Source: Cladocopium goreaui
Taxonomy: Eukaryota; Sar; Dinophyceae; Suessiales; Symbiodiniaceae
DNA length: 64,000 nucleotides
Assembly: GCA_947184155.2 (NCBI GenBank)
Contig: CAMXCT020000457.1
Span: forward strand, 124,001-188,000
Direction of reading: 5' to 3'
The notes beneath the pieces were generated by a model that was given only the letters and a program-made list of their open reading frames with translations, searched no databases and had not been told where the DNA came from. Shown in pieces: positions 54,564 to 63,993 of this stretch (its first letter is position 1; every line of letters starts with the position of its first letter). A program made the translations under genes and the position numbers.

Positions 54564-57500
54564 TTAAAACGTGGTGCTGGTCAGCAAGTGCAGCAACGTG
54601 TTGTCTGGCGTGGTGGCATTGGGTGGCTGGTGCCAGTCATGCAACTCGATGAGATCCGTGCGGCACAGCCAAACACATGTGACCCCAGCCATGAATCCCT
54701 CTGGGATATACGTGCAGGGCTTGGGCTTCCTGCAGTCATCGCAGTCCAGCCAGTATGCTGTAGCATCAAGGCCAACATGACCTGGCTCAGTGCGCAAGAG
54801 CGCGCGATAGTGGCCAGCATTTGACTCACCATAGTGTGCAAAGGCCGCAACCGCCTGGTAGGCCTCCCATCTGCATTCCAGTGTGTTGCCTTGGAACACT
54901 GGTACCTGAATGTTTCCTGTGAAAATGATGGGGGTCTGCATCTTGTAAAGTGCACCTTTGGATGTTTGCACCATCCTTTCCAAGTGAACACAAAAGACCT
55001 CTGGAGGGCGCAGCAGTCCTGCACTCATGCCAAGCCCCCCGTGCCAGCTCCTCAGCATGTCAGTCAGACGGATCATACCATTGGTGACGTGTGTTGGCTC
55101 AAGTTGCAGAAACAGTGGTTGATGTCTGTCTCCGTGGTCATGAATCAGCACATTTTCACACTGCATCCATCGTCTGTGCCAATAGCTGCAATAAAACGCA
55201 GGTGACACCCATTGAACCAGCATTTGTGTGAACTCGGCAGAGTCCGCCTGACCATGATTGTCATCCCAATGAAGTGTGAGGTCTTCATACCATGTCTGAC
55301 TGTCTATGGAATAGGGTTCAGGCGAACTCAACATTTCACGAAACAAAGAGGCTGGTATTCCCCAATCAGCGTAGCTGAAGTGCGATCGCGACAGACTGGC
55401 CCAAAGAAAGCAAGACACCGCAGCATTGGCATAGCAAAGGTGACTGGAGTTGTCCAGGACAAGATTGGTCAGGGCAGCACGCAGAGCGTTGCGTGCCTGT
55501 CTGCTCAAGTACTCTTCTTCTTGCCCTTCCCCTGGCCCTTGCCTTTCGGGCCCATCAACAATTGCTCCAGCATCTGGGTCGGTCTGCTCGTCGCCTGTGA
55601 GTGCTGTTTGAGTGAGGCTCCGACCAGCGTCCACAGCGTTGACTGCGTCATGCCCATCAGGGTGTTCCACATTTCGGTTTCTCTGAGGCTCACCTCGATC
55701 ATCCAAGGCACCACCGTGGTCTGCGGCTTCAGGCTGTGAAAGCGCATGACCTGCCCCTCCTCCTGCAGCAGCTCCGTGAGCAGCTGAACTTCTTTGAGAG
55801 TCCTGGCCATCCCCATGGGTTTGCGATGAGATCGGATCAGCTTCTTCTCCTTGTGACACCAATGTTGATACGGCCAAGAGCCGTCCGCCAGGATCACTCC
55901 CTCTTGGACGGCCGTGTCCCAAATTGGATTGCCCTGTGAGCTCTGTGAAAGCTTCACCAGTCTCGTCTGCAGCTCCAGGATGACGCTCCTCAACAGGAAG
56001 GTCCTCAGGGTCAATGGATTGGCCTGGTCGGTGCTCTTCTGCGTCTTCCAAGCTAGGGCCTGTTGTGTCAGCACCCCCAGAGCGCTGCCGGGATTGGTTT
56101 GGACGAACAAAACGAAGCAGGTCTGTCTGTGTTGCATCTGGATGGCCTTGTCGTGCTGGATGATGACCTGTGCCATGAGTTTCACCATGCCCAGTAGTGC
56201 TTTCTGCGTTGGGCCCTGATCGTCCTCCTGCTTCACCATGGCAGGTCGGTGTTTTTTGGGATTGGGTTCGTCGTCGTTTGAGCGGTGGTACTGACTGGCC
56301 TGCAGCAGCAGGGGTCCCAGCGCCGCAAACGAGTTCAGCAGCTCCGTATCTGCTTGATCCATCATGGGCTGATCTGCCATTGATCGGTAGGAGCAGAAAG
56401 GCAATTTGGTGAAGCACTGGGCAGCACGCTGTAAAATGTGCTTGGACCATGGCAGTGCGGTCAGCAGTCTCATCCCCAGTGGAGTGTTCAGTATTGAAAA
56501 TCAATGCACAAAACCTACACTGAAAATCATTCGATTGTTCACGGAGAAAGCATTGCACAAGTTGAAATTTGATCTGAGCCGCCCACTGGCTGTCGTCATG
56601 ATGTTGTGCCACCAGGTGCATCGTCAGTGCTGCTGGATGAAATTGTATTCCACAAAGCACGCAACGTTGTCTGAGCAATTGCAACAGCGTGGGAGCATGC
56701 CATAGATGGCTGTAATCTCTGTCCACCAGCACATTGAGCATCATGTCCACATGTGGGTTGGGCAGCAGGTGTCTGTAGGCCATGCGCAGGTCAGCGTCAC
56801 TGAAATGCCAGGGGATCAGGAGGTCTTGCTCACTGGTCAGGAAAATCATGGACAGCTGTCTGATCACATTACAAATGTGGGTGCGGCTCACATCATGGGT
56901 GGAAGGGTTGCAAAGGCAGCCCACATATGGAGTCAACGTCTGCAAGAGGAAGCGGACCATTTCACCTGACTGAGCCCAGAGCTGTGCGTGCGTCTGTTGT
57001 AGATGCGCGCTTAAGTCATTGCTTCTTGAGTACGCCTCCCCGCAGAACTGGCAATGTAGCGTCAACTGAAGCCTCTGTTGTGCTGGCAAGCCGGTGGTCG
57101 AAATGGCGCCCGACTGGAGATTCAGGGCCCATTTGGCTGCTGCATTCAGTGGCGTGTTGGACGCCATCGGCTCAAAGAACGGGCAGCGCCCGTCAGTTAT
57201 GTGACGACGCAGTCCTGCACGTGTGGCATATATTTGGCCACAGTGACTACATCCATTGCTCTCCGGGAGAGAGTCCCTGGCAGCGTTCCAGTCGTGGATT
57301 TGAACTTCATGGTCAGAACTGAGGTGAGCATGTAATTGGGCTGTTGTTTCGAACTCCATGGCACAAATATCACAGCATAACTGGTTGCAGGTGAGGTCCA
57401 GGCAATGCAGAGCCAGAGCCGCCAGTTGAGTGGCCACTTTGCACATGTGCCCTCGCTTGAAGGGTGTCTTGCAAAGCACGCATGGACTAGTGCTTGGCAT

Positions 57501-60500
57501 CAGCTTCGTGATCTGCGCTGACTTGGTAAAAATACCCTGCGTCAGGTCCGGGTGATGAAGTCGGTAGTGGCCATTCATTTCTTGGCAGCGATTGTTCCAA
57601 ATGCCGCACACCATACATGAGTGTGTAAGGTACTGACTTGCATCTGGAAGCTCAGCAACTTCCTGCCACGCCTGTCGCTGGATCTTGTCCTTGAGCTCCG
57701 TCCAGAACGGCTGTATGGTGACATGGTAGTTGGATGACTCAGCCTGTGAGCTACCACTGGCCTGGTTGGTCGACCGGGGCTGTGTCAATCTCGTCGGTTG
57801 GGGTGCCTGACAACAATTGCGTTCGACATGAATTTGAAATCGTCTCCATGTGGTGAAATGTTTATGACAATGAATACATTGTGGACGTCCATTCAGGGAC
57901 ATGTCCAAGATGGTGTGATTGTATGTGCGATGTTGAGATGTACCGTGAACAGTTGTACTGTGTCTTCGCAAGTTGGGAATTGAGTGAGTGACAAAGGTGC
58001 ATTGCTGGCATTTGTAGCGTACCTGCATCTGCTGGCAATCATCGTCCCCAGCGCCAATGGGCACCTCCGGAAAGCTGGTTGCAATGGTTTGTATCAAATG
58101 CAGTGTATCTTGCAAATGGGACCAATCAACACAATGGAGAAAATCATCGGGTGCCAACCATTGCTGCCTCTGTTGAAGCCGATGCCATAGGCTCTGAGCT
58201 AGCTGAAAGAGGATGTCCATTGGCTGGGCATGATCATATGTGAGAAGGACCTGCTGATGACTGTGACCTGTCACGTATGCATGATCACCAATGATTTTGC
58301 GCAACATTTGATAAACTGTGAGCTGATAGGCCTGCAAAGTCTGTAAAGTAAATGAAGTTGCAAACAATCCATAAGTCAGTATGGTGTTGATGCATGTTCT
58401 CCACAAATACAGTCTGTGTTGTAACCGAAATTGTCGGTGTCGAAGCCATTGAGCCAGTCTAGCAAAAGCACTCCATGCAGCTCTTCGACGGTGGTTCCAT
58501 GTCTGCAGTTCAATGGCGTGGTATGACATCACGGTGCCAAGGTAAACCCCATGACTGCGCAAGGGTAGTTCTGTTTTGCTGCCATCGCGCCGTGGAAACA
58601 AGGCAAAGGTCTCGCGGTTGGTTCGCTTGAAACGGCTTTTCATAGCCCCGCGTTGGTTGCTCCCTGTTGTGGCCAAAATGACATAGGATTTCTGGTAAGA
58701 GAGCTGAAGTTGTAAGTCTTCAATACAATCCAGCAAATGTCCAATATTGGTCATGTGTCGATCCAACTGCCCTGGGGTGTGGAAGCAGCAACCAACATGC
58801 AGATCGTCCGCATACAATGTCAGACAATTTCGAATCCAGTCTTCCCCAGTCAGGGGTACCAAAAGATCAAGCAGCCGGTGCATAAATACCACCCACAATA
58901 TGGGAGCAATTTTGCAGCCTTGTCGAAGGCCAATGCCTGCTGATATGTGAGTAGTGTCATTTTGAAACATTAAATTGTATTGTGTGTTTTCATGCCAATG
59001 GGTGATGATAGTAAGTAGGTCAGATGGGATTTGTAATTTGTGGAGATGTTCAATTAACGTGGCTCTGTGGACTCGGTCAAAAGCTTTTGTCAGGTCCAGA
59101 AACAGCTGTAGGCCGCCCATGAGGGTGGCAGTAGGAGGAGATCTCATTTGGGCTGCAACTGTCCTCCGATGGTTTTTCACCAGCTCCCTGATCAAAGCGC
59201 AATGCCTGGAGACCCTACAGATCGCATCTGTTGCGGCTCGCATTGGCAGGAAGCCAAAATGGGGACCCTGACACAGGGTCCGTGTCAAATGCCGCTTCAG
59301 GCAGTCTGTGACCAGACCCATCACTAGTTTTCCGAGGGTTTCCATGAGAGAAATTGGTCTCAATTGTTCTGGTCGATTACAGGCCTTACCAGGTTTGGGG
59401 ATGAAGTATACCCACGAGTCTTTCCATTCTTGCGGGATGATTGGGGGATAAACATTCCACCAGTGGGTTAATAGTTGATGCAAATAAGTGGCCACCAACT
59501 GAGGGTTTCCCTTCCACACAATAGCGGGCAAGAAAGGCATGGCAACTGACTTGTTTGGATGCAGTCTGGTAACAGCTCTGGCAATGTCATCTACCGTGAA
59601 CGGTACCCCAGGGGGGTGTTCAGAAAAATGTGGCAGTGTGCAAGGGCCTTGCCAGGTGCTGCGAACATAATCAGCCAGCAGTGCATGGGTTTCAAACTGG
59701 TCAGCAATGTTGCCATCCTTTGTACGGAGTCTGAGTTTCATCATAGGTTTGCGAGGCGAGAACTTATTAATGATGGAAAACATCTGTTGTGCATCATGTT
59801 TGTCTGCAGCCCTACTGACCTGATCGCAGAGCTCGGCAAATCGGCGTGATCTGGCCAGGCGGGCACGCTTCTGTTGCGTCCGTCGCAATAATGAAAATCT
59901 GCTCCAATGCTGCCACACTTGCCAAATGCATTTGAGCGTGATGTGTGTGGTTTGACAGGCGTGCCTCAGAAATTGATGATGTCTCCACTTTTCCTGTATC
60001 GCAGTGTGAAAGTCCGTATAGTCAACTTTGGGTAATTGATTTCTGGATCCATGAAAAAGTTCTTGAAATTTGGGAATAAGTTGTTGATGAATGAGTTTGA
60101 TGTCAGTATGGTCATGTGTGGTGTCCTGCTGTCTGACGGTGATCACCTCGCGTAGGTGCTCTTGGAGTTGATGCCAATGGCTGGTATCCTGCAATTGTGC
60201 TTGTCGGCATTGGATCCTTTGTGCAAAATTGCAGGCTCTGACAGTACGGTCTTGATGATACGCCATGTGGATCTTTCGGATTGTACCTAAAATTGGGACA
60301 TGGTGTGTCTGGTTTAAGGGTACAAAAGGAGCATGATATAGGTGTTGGACATGTTTGGATTGGCCATCGCATGCATTCAAACGGGTAATCAGGAAATCAA
60401 TGCGAGATGCATACATGCCATGCTGATAGGTGTATCCTGCATCGTGCCATGTATTCAGTGCAACCAGTCCTTGAGATTTCAAGAGGTCCTTGAACATGTG

Positions 60501-61568
60501 CATATCCTGGTGTTGGGCTCCACGATCTTGTTGGGCACGCCATTTGAAAGTGTCTGGTCCACACCACGGTTCAGCTCGCGGCAAGGAACAATTAAAATCA
60601 CCTCCACAGATGAGTTGATTGCGATTTGGCAAACGGCTGATGTGTTCTGTCAATTGACTCCAAATCTGTCGTCGATGCCTAGCTGAGTCTGGGGTGCGGT
60701 AGTCAGTGAACTGATATACCGCCATCACATCTGTGGCCCGTTTTGCAAAATGCAAGCGAATGTGTAAAATCCGTCCAGGGTGCACCATGGTGTAGCCTAT
60801 GTTGTCGGAGGCACACCACCGTTGGGCTATCATAACCAGAAGCCCTCCTGACTTGGTTTGTTCTGAAGGGCTGTGCACGTACGACCAGTCCTTATCATTC
60901 CAACAGGCCTCAAAACCCCAGCGTGTCTCTGAGATGATCACCAAATCAACTGGTTGGCGGTGCAGCCAATGCTTGAGCTCCTGAAAGGTGCTTTGGCTCA
61001 TGCCACCCGGGTTCCAATGGAGTATCCGAATTCTTGGCTTTGGCTTGTTGGAGTGCAGCATCATATTGGGGATAGGTCGGTGCCCCTCTGTCTGCTGTAC
61101 TGATTGCACCAGTCCGGAAGGAAAATCTGAAGGTCGCATGCATTGTCCTTTGTACCATGTTTGTCCTGTCAGAACAGCTCGACGGCAAGCTCGTTTGTAG
61201 CTGCGTTTCTGTACTGCAGTATATTGCTGCTTAAAAGGCTGCTGATTCGGGCCGTGGCCCACTGTTGGCGGTGTTCCACTGTTTTTCGCCCATTGTTGAA
61301 AGAATTTTGTCCAATCTGGCGCTCTCGCCATGTCCGTGGCAACATGGCAACCCTCACCCTCATGATCACCGTGTCGTCTGAAAAAGCTGGTGATTGTAGA
61401 CTGTATGGGTTGACTACAGTTGATGTCCTTCTCGGTGATCATGCCCGGCATTGGGACCGGGTTGCAGATAGCGATAACCAGAATTCCGTAGAGAGATCTC
61501 CAAATAAATGGCAGAGACATATGCGAAAACTGGTTGTAAAAACACACAGCAGGACACTGGTACCACAC
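54564..61568 (-). CDS. Non-LTR polyprotein: endonuclease, RT, zinc fingers, USP protease
   Basis: 2334 codons; the likely start is Met43 at 61442 (MITEKDINCSQP). AP-like endonuclease at about 180-430: HWNPGG (N186), SETRWG (E214), GGDFN (D324), RIDFLI (D391), HHVP (H423). RT at about 720-1000: FIPKPGK, LDLTKAFD (D825), GLRQGCKIAP, LYADD (919-922). About seven C2H2-type fingers at about 1186-1730 (for example YKCQQCTF...H, QCIHCHKHF...H, LHCQFCGEAY...H). Residues 2035-2300 are a USP-type deubiquitinase: NSSHLCYANA (Cys2045), HGQADSAEF (2071-2079), NAGHYRALL (His2253), WLDCDD (Asp2275/2277). Residues about 1730-2022 are low-complexity and overlap a better-looking frame, so this stretch may not be the translated one. 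Predicted role: target-primed reverse transcription by EN/RT, nucleic-acid binding by the fingers, and removal of ubiquitin-like tags by the C-terminus. I know of no standard LINE family with this domain set. Confidence 0.85.
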   Translation of the reverse strand: MWYQCPAVCFYNQFSHMSLPFIWRSLYGILVIAICNPVPMPGMITEKDINCSQPIQSTITSFFRRHGDHEGEGCHVATDMARAPDWTKFFQQWAKNSGTPPTVGHGPNQQPFKQQYTAVQKRSYKRACRRAVLTGQTWYKGQCMRPSDFPSGLVQSVQQTEGHRPIPNMMLHSNKPKPRIRILHWNPGGMSQSTFQELKHWLHRQPVDLVIISETRWGFEACWNDKDWSYVHSPSEQTKSGGLLVMIAQRWCASDNIGYTMVHPGRILHIRLHFAKRATDVMAVYQFTDYRTPDSARHRRQIWSQLTEHISRLPNRNQLICGGDFNCSLPRAEPWCGPDTFKWRAQQDRGAQHQDMHMFKDLLKSQGLVALNTWHDAGYTYQHGMYASRIDFLITRLNACDGQSKHVQHLYHAPFVPLNQTHHVPILGTIRKIHMAYHQDRTVRACNFAQRIQCRQAQLQDTSHWHQLQEHLREVITVRQQDTTHDHTDIKLIHQQLIPKFQELFHGSRNQLPKVDYTDFHTAIQEKWRHHQFLRHACQTTHITLKCIWQVWQHWSRFSLLRRTQQKRARLARSRRFAELCDQVSRAADKHDAQQMFSIINKFSPRKPMMKLRLRTKDGNIADQFETHALLADYVRSTWQGPCTLPHFSEHPPGVPFTVDDIARAVTRLHPNKSVAMPFLPAIVWKGNPQLVATYLHQLLTHWWNVYPPIIPQEWKDSWVYFIPKPGKACNRPEQLRPISLMETLGKLVMGLVTDCLKRHLTRTLCQGPHFGFLPMRAATDAICRVSRHCALIRELVKNHRRTVAAQMRSPPTATLMGGLQLFLDLTKAFDRVHRATLIEHLHKLQIPSDLLTIITHWHENTQYNLMFQNDTTHISAGIGLRQGCKIAPILWVVFMHRLLDLLVPLTGEDWIRNCLTLYADDLHVGCCFHTPGQLDRHMTNIGHLLDCIEDLQLQLSYQKSYVILATTGSNQRGAMKSRFKRTNRETFALFPRRDGSKTELPLRSHGVYLGTVMSYHAIELQTWNHRRRAAWSAFARLAQWLRHRQFRLQHRLYLWRTCINTILTYGLFATSFTLQTLQAYQLTVYQMLRKIIGDHAYVTGHSHQQVLLTYDHAQPMDILFQLAQSLWHRLQQRQQWLAPDDFLHCVDWSHLQDTLHLIQTIATSFPEVPIGAGDDDCQQMQVRYKCQQCTFVTHSIPNLRRHSTTVHGTSQHRTYNHTILDMSLNGRPQCIHCHKHFTTWRRFQIHVERNCCQAPQPTRLTQPRSTNQASGSSQAESSNYHVTIQPFWTELKDKIQRQAWQEVAELPDASQYLTHSCMVCGIWNNRCQEMNGHYRLHHPDLTQGIFTKSAQITKLMPSTSPCVLCKTPFKRGHMCKVATQLAALALHCLDLTCNQLCCDICAMEFETTAQLHAHLSSDHEVQIHDWNAARDSLPESNGCSHCGQIYATRAGLRRHITDGRCPFFEPMASNTPLNAAAKWALNLQSGAISTTGLPAQQRLQLTLHCQFCGEAYSRSNDLSAHLQQTHAQLWAQSGEMVRFLLQTLTPYVGCLCNPSTHDVSRTHICNVIRQLSMIFLTSEQDLLIPWHFSDADLRMAYRHLLPNPHVDMMLNVLVDRDYSHLWHAPTLLQLLRQRCVLCGIQFHPAALTMHLVAQHHDDSQWAAQIKFQLVQCFLREQSNDFQCRFCALIFNTEHSTGDETADRTAMVQAHFTACCPVLHQIAFLLLPINGRSAHDGSSRYGAAELVCGAGTPAAAGQSVPPLKRRRTQSQKTPTCHGEAGGRSGPNAESTTGHGETHGTGHHPARQGHPDATQTDLLRFVRPNQSRQRSGGADTTGPSLEDAEEHRPGQSIDPEDLPVEERHPGAADETGEAFTELTGQSNLGHGRPRGSDPGGRLLAVSTLVSQGEEADPISSQTHGDGQDSQRSSAAHGAAAGGGAGHALSQPEAADHGGALDDRGEPQRNRNVEHPDGHDAVNAVDAGRSLTQTALTGDEQTDPDAGAIVDGPERQGPGEGQEEEYLSRQARNALRAALTNLVLDNSSHLCYANAAVSCFLWASLSRSHFSYADWGIPASLFREMLSSPEPYSIDSQTWYEDLTLHWDDNHGQADSAEFTQMLVQWVSPAFYCSYWHRRWMQCENVLIHDHGDRHQPLFLQLEPTHVTNGMIRLTDMLRSWHGGLGMSAGLLRPPEVFCVHLERMVQTSKGALYKMQTPIIFTGNIQVPVFQGNTLECRWEAYQAVAAFAHYGESNAGHYRALLRTEPGHVGLDATAYWLDCDDCRKPKPCTYIPEGFMAGVTCVWLCRTDLIELHDWHQPPNATTPDNTLLHLLTSTTF
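55505..56380 (-). CDS. Nested overlapping ORF, basic KGKGKKK tail
   Basis: A 291-codon frame (ATG at 56380, MADQPMMDQADTELLNSF) lies entirely inside the large ORF, one base downstream in phase (+1). It reads as a normal protein: QKALLGMVKLMAQVIIQHD, FVLFVQTNPGSALGVLTQQ, LRTFLLRSVILELQTRLVK, DGSWPYQHWCHKEKKLI and QVMRFHSLKPQTTVVPWM. It ends MGPKGKGQGKGKKKST. I associate this fold-like segment with proteins repeated in dinoflagellate genomes. The large frame here is Gly/His/Gln/Asp-rich and looks like the shadow. The USP begins in the large frame just past this stop, so joining the two needs a -1 shift. It may be a gag-like nucleic-acid-binding protein (inference). Confidence 0.6.
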   Translation of the reverse strand: MADQPMMDQADTELLNSFAALGPLLLQASQYHRSNDDEPNPKKHRPAMVKQEDDQGPTQKALLGMVKLMAQVIIQHDKAIQMQHRQTCFVLFVQTNPGSALGVLTQQALAWKTQKSTDQANPLTLRTFLLRSVILELQTRLVKLSQSSQGNPIWDTAVQEGVILADGSWPYQHWCHKEKKLIRSHRKPMGMARTLKEVQLLTELLQEEGQVMRFHSLKPQTTVVPWMIEVSLRETEMWNTLMGMTQSTLWTLVGASLKQHSQATSRPTQMLEQLLMGPKGKGQGKGKKKST

Positions 61569-61915
61569 AAGGGATTGCTTTGTCCAGCAGGTGGGTACAG
61601 CAGTGTCAGGGTTGTCAGTTTAAGCCCAAATAAAGAAAAATCTGGTCGCTCAAGTGTCAATTGTACCGTGCAGCTGTTGAAATGGGACAGTCAGCTTGGA
61701 TGCCCAGTCCAATGGCAATATCAGGCCAGGGAAGATCACGGGGGCCCACCCCGGCGTGAAAATTGAACACTCGTCTGGACCAGTTAGCAAAGGCTGGATG
61801 TCCAATCCAATGGCAATGTCCGGAAAACCCTAAGTGCGGCCGGGCAATGGCTGCAGTATTCCGCTGTGGTTCCTCACCACTTGAGGCGGGTATCGCACCC
61901 GCAAAGGGCTTGTGT
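61569..61915 (-). other. 5' region of non-LTR copy 1
   Basis: It lies between the copy 2 3' end and the copy 1 ORF. It contains two partial tandem copies of a segment with GGATG(C/T)CCA(G/A)TCCAATGGCAAT (61697-61720 and about 61796-61820), perhaps a duplicated promoter or UTR module. No RNA gene was recognised. Confidence 0.45.
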
Positions 61916-61920
61916 GTGTG

Positions 61921-62907
61921 TGTTTTTTCTCTCCGCTCCTTTTCTGATTAGAATCTGGCGCTCACTTCAGCGATGGTGTATTGACCATGCTGGTTCTCTC
62001 ATTGGAGAAACTACAGGCGAGGATCCTTCCGCATCTCAGCTGACTGACATCAGTGGGGAAAAAATGTCAGCCCAGCCAGCTCCAACGGTGTTGTTCGGTT
62101 GGATCAAGTCGGCAGCATAGAGTTCAATCAGCCGCAGTCAGGGCAAGGAAAAATTGTCTGTAGTTTGGTGCAGGTGCACCGAAAAGGCTAGGCTCAGGAT
62201 GCAGGCAGCATCGGGCTTGAGGACATATGGTGGCACAGCTACTATTGATGGCATGTGAAACGTATGGGGGCATTATGGATTCGACCCCCTTTTTTTTTTC
62301 TTCGGAAGCAACAGAATGATGAATGTTTTTTTTTTTTTTGGACATCTTCTCGGGTCCTTCTGACTGGGGGTACACTCCGGGGTACGGAGGGCATGAAAAG
62401 GGTGACAACGGGGGTCAGGGGCATGGGTGGCACATATGCAGTTATGGTCGAAGCCAAGGAACTGAAAAAGAGATCACCAAGCGGAGTTACATTCAGAAGC
62501 GCCGACTAGGCAAGTGTCAGTGGCAAAATGCCAGCATGCATCTATCGAATAAGCAAAATGCCTCATGAATTCCAGTGGCCAAAATGGCCTGTCGAGTGCG
62601 GAGTCCCTCGATTTGAATCGCCGGCTAGGCATAGTGGAGAGGGCAAAATGCCCATGCAATGCCATACACGCAAGTGGATGGCAATGGCAAAATGTGTAAT
62701 ATTTTGGAAGTCTCTGCACTGCAACCTGTTATGAACGACCCTTTGATTGTGAAACGACAGTGAAACGGATCTATTCCGTTTTTTTTTGGACATCTTCTGG
62801 GGTCCTTTCCAACAGGGGTACGCTCTGGGCTGCAGAGGGCATGTAAAGGGTCATCCTGACCTGGGGGTCAGGGACATGGGTGCTTCCGGCAGGAAGCATG
62901 GCTTGGT
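61921..62907 (-). other. 3' region of non-LTR copy 2
   Basis: Non-coding. It has two modules, each ending in an A-tract on the minus strand (about 62322-62334 and 62779-62787). Each module contains a TTTTGGACATCTTCT(C/G)GGG block and GGGGTAC(A/G)CTC(C/T)GGG. Several CAAAATGGC or CAAAATGCC motifs are shared with the copy 1 3' region. Confidence 0.6.
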
Positions 62908-63993
62908 TTAGGTCGGCAAGCTATTGAGCATGGTCAGCATCGCATGGTGGTCGGATGCAATTGTGCCCAGTGTCGCGCCTGTCTCATGACTGGTGTCCTC
63001 CCGCATGTCGTGTAAGTCCAATGAATCACACTTGCATAACCAGAAACATGTGACGCCGGCAGCAAACTCTGGGGGCAGATACCAGCATGGTTGTGGTGGC
63101 CTGTTGTCATCGCAGTGAAGCCAAAGGGCTGGTTCCTGGTTTGCTCGTGCCTCATGTCTTGTTTTGAGAATGCACTGATAATGGCCAGCATCAGAAGATC
63201 CCAGATGGGCAGTGGCCGCTACAACCTGAAAACCTTCCCAACTGCATTCTGTGCTATCAGGACCATGAGCAAGAACAGGAAAAGGGATCCCCCAGTGAAA
63301 TCCAATGGGCGTGGATGATTTGGTCACTTGTCCTGTAGGCAACCTGAGAAAGCGGTCAACATGAATGCAAATGAGGTCAGCAGCGTCCATGAGGCCTGCA
63401 CTCATTCCAAGCTCATTGTGCCAGTTCCTGATCAGGTCAACAAGGCGTATGGTGCCATTGTCAGTGAGTTCAGGATCCAATGCGATGGTGATGGGCATGA
63501 ATTGGTCTCCCATGTCATGCACGGCAACTCTTTGTTCCTGAAATACCCTGCGTTCCCAGCGATTGGAGATGCTGGGGGATGCAACCCCTTTCAAAAGAAT
63601 GTTGGAAAACTCGGTGCTGTCTGCTTGGCCATGGCGTTCAGGCCAGGATTCAATGAGATTGTGAAACCATTGAAATTGCTCAAGCACAAGTGGTGTATCC
63701 TTTGGTTGTGATAGCATTTCTTGAAACAGCTCCGAGAATTCTCCCCAATCTGTCAGTTGGAATGTGGTCCTTGACAGAGTGGCCCACAAAAAGGCTAAAA
63801 CTGCACTATTGGCATAGCACCAATTTCCGCTATTTTCCATGGTGATGTCTCGGATGGCCTGTCGCAAAGCTTGTCGGACAGCTGCAGGATCTAGTGGTTC
63901 TTGTGCTTGCCCTGAGCTTTCCCCTTCCCCTTGCCCTTGGCTTGGTTGGGCTGCTGTTGAAGGCATTGCTGCAAGAGCTGGGCCTGCTTGCAT
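62908..63993 (-). CDS. USP-type deubiquitinase domain, copy 2 (partial ORF)
   Basis: A 361-codon frame open from the window edge. It has a canonical USP Cys box NSGNWCYANS (Cys59), HGQADSTEF (121-129) matching the Q-x-D-x-x-E-F motif, His box DAGHYQCIL (His271) and WLHCDD (Asp295/296). It aligns end to end with residues 2035-2334 of the copy 1 ORF (ADWG versus TDWG, GLGMSAGLL versus ELGMSAGLM, GVTCVWLC versus GVTCFWLC). Overall divergence is high but the catalytic residues are kept. The overlapping frame at the right edge ends in KGKGKGKAQGKHKNH, the counterpart of the KGKGQGKGKKKST tail in copy 1 and again -1 to the USP frame. The true N-terminus lies outside the window. Confidence 0.82.
   Translation of the reverse strand: MQAGPALAAMPSTAAQPSQGQGEGESSGQAQEPLDPAAVRQALRQAIRDITMENSGNWCYANSAVLAFLWATLSRTTFQLTDWGEFSELFQEMLSQPKDTPLVLEQFQWFHNLIESWPERHGQADSTEFSNILLKGVASPSISNRWERRVFQEQRVAVHDMGDQFMPITIALDPELTDNGTIRLVDLIRNWHNELGMSAGLMDAADLICIHVDRFLRLPTGQVTKSSTPIGFHWGIPFPVLAHGPDSTECSWEGFQVVAATAHLGSSDAGHYQCILKTRHEARANQEPALWLHCDDNRPPQPCWYLPPEFAAGVTCFWLCKCDSLDLHDMREDTSHETGATLGTIASDHHAMLTMLNSLPT

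Larger units (their letters stand above)
53569..61915 (-). mobile_element. Non-LTR retrotransposon with USP domain, copy 1
   Basis: In minus orientation: about 350 bp of 5' region (61915-61569), a 2334-codon ORF (61568-54564), and a ~990-bp 3' region ending in an A-tract and CA repeats (about 53569). The 3' ends of copy 1 and copy 2 align (TAGAATC and CTGGTTCTCTCA-TGGAGAA blocks at 53596-53650 and 61950-62010), each about 990 bp after the USP stop. This defines the 3' end independently of the ORF. The 5' end is inferred from the 3' end of the next copy. The ORF is uninterrupted, which suggests selection or recent activity. Confidence 0.75.

Noticed and set aside
55505..56380. Reading the low-complexity Gly/His/Asp-rich stretch of the main frame as a real linker domain
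   Set aside because: The overlapping frame has much more protein-like content there. The main-frame sequence is probably a shadow, although translation of both is not excluded.
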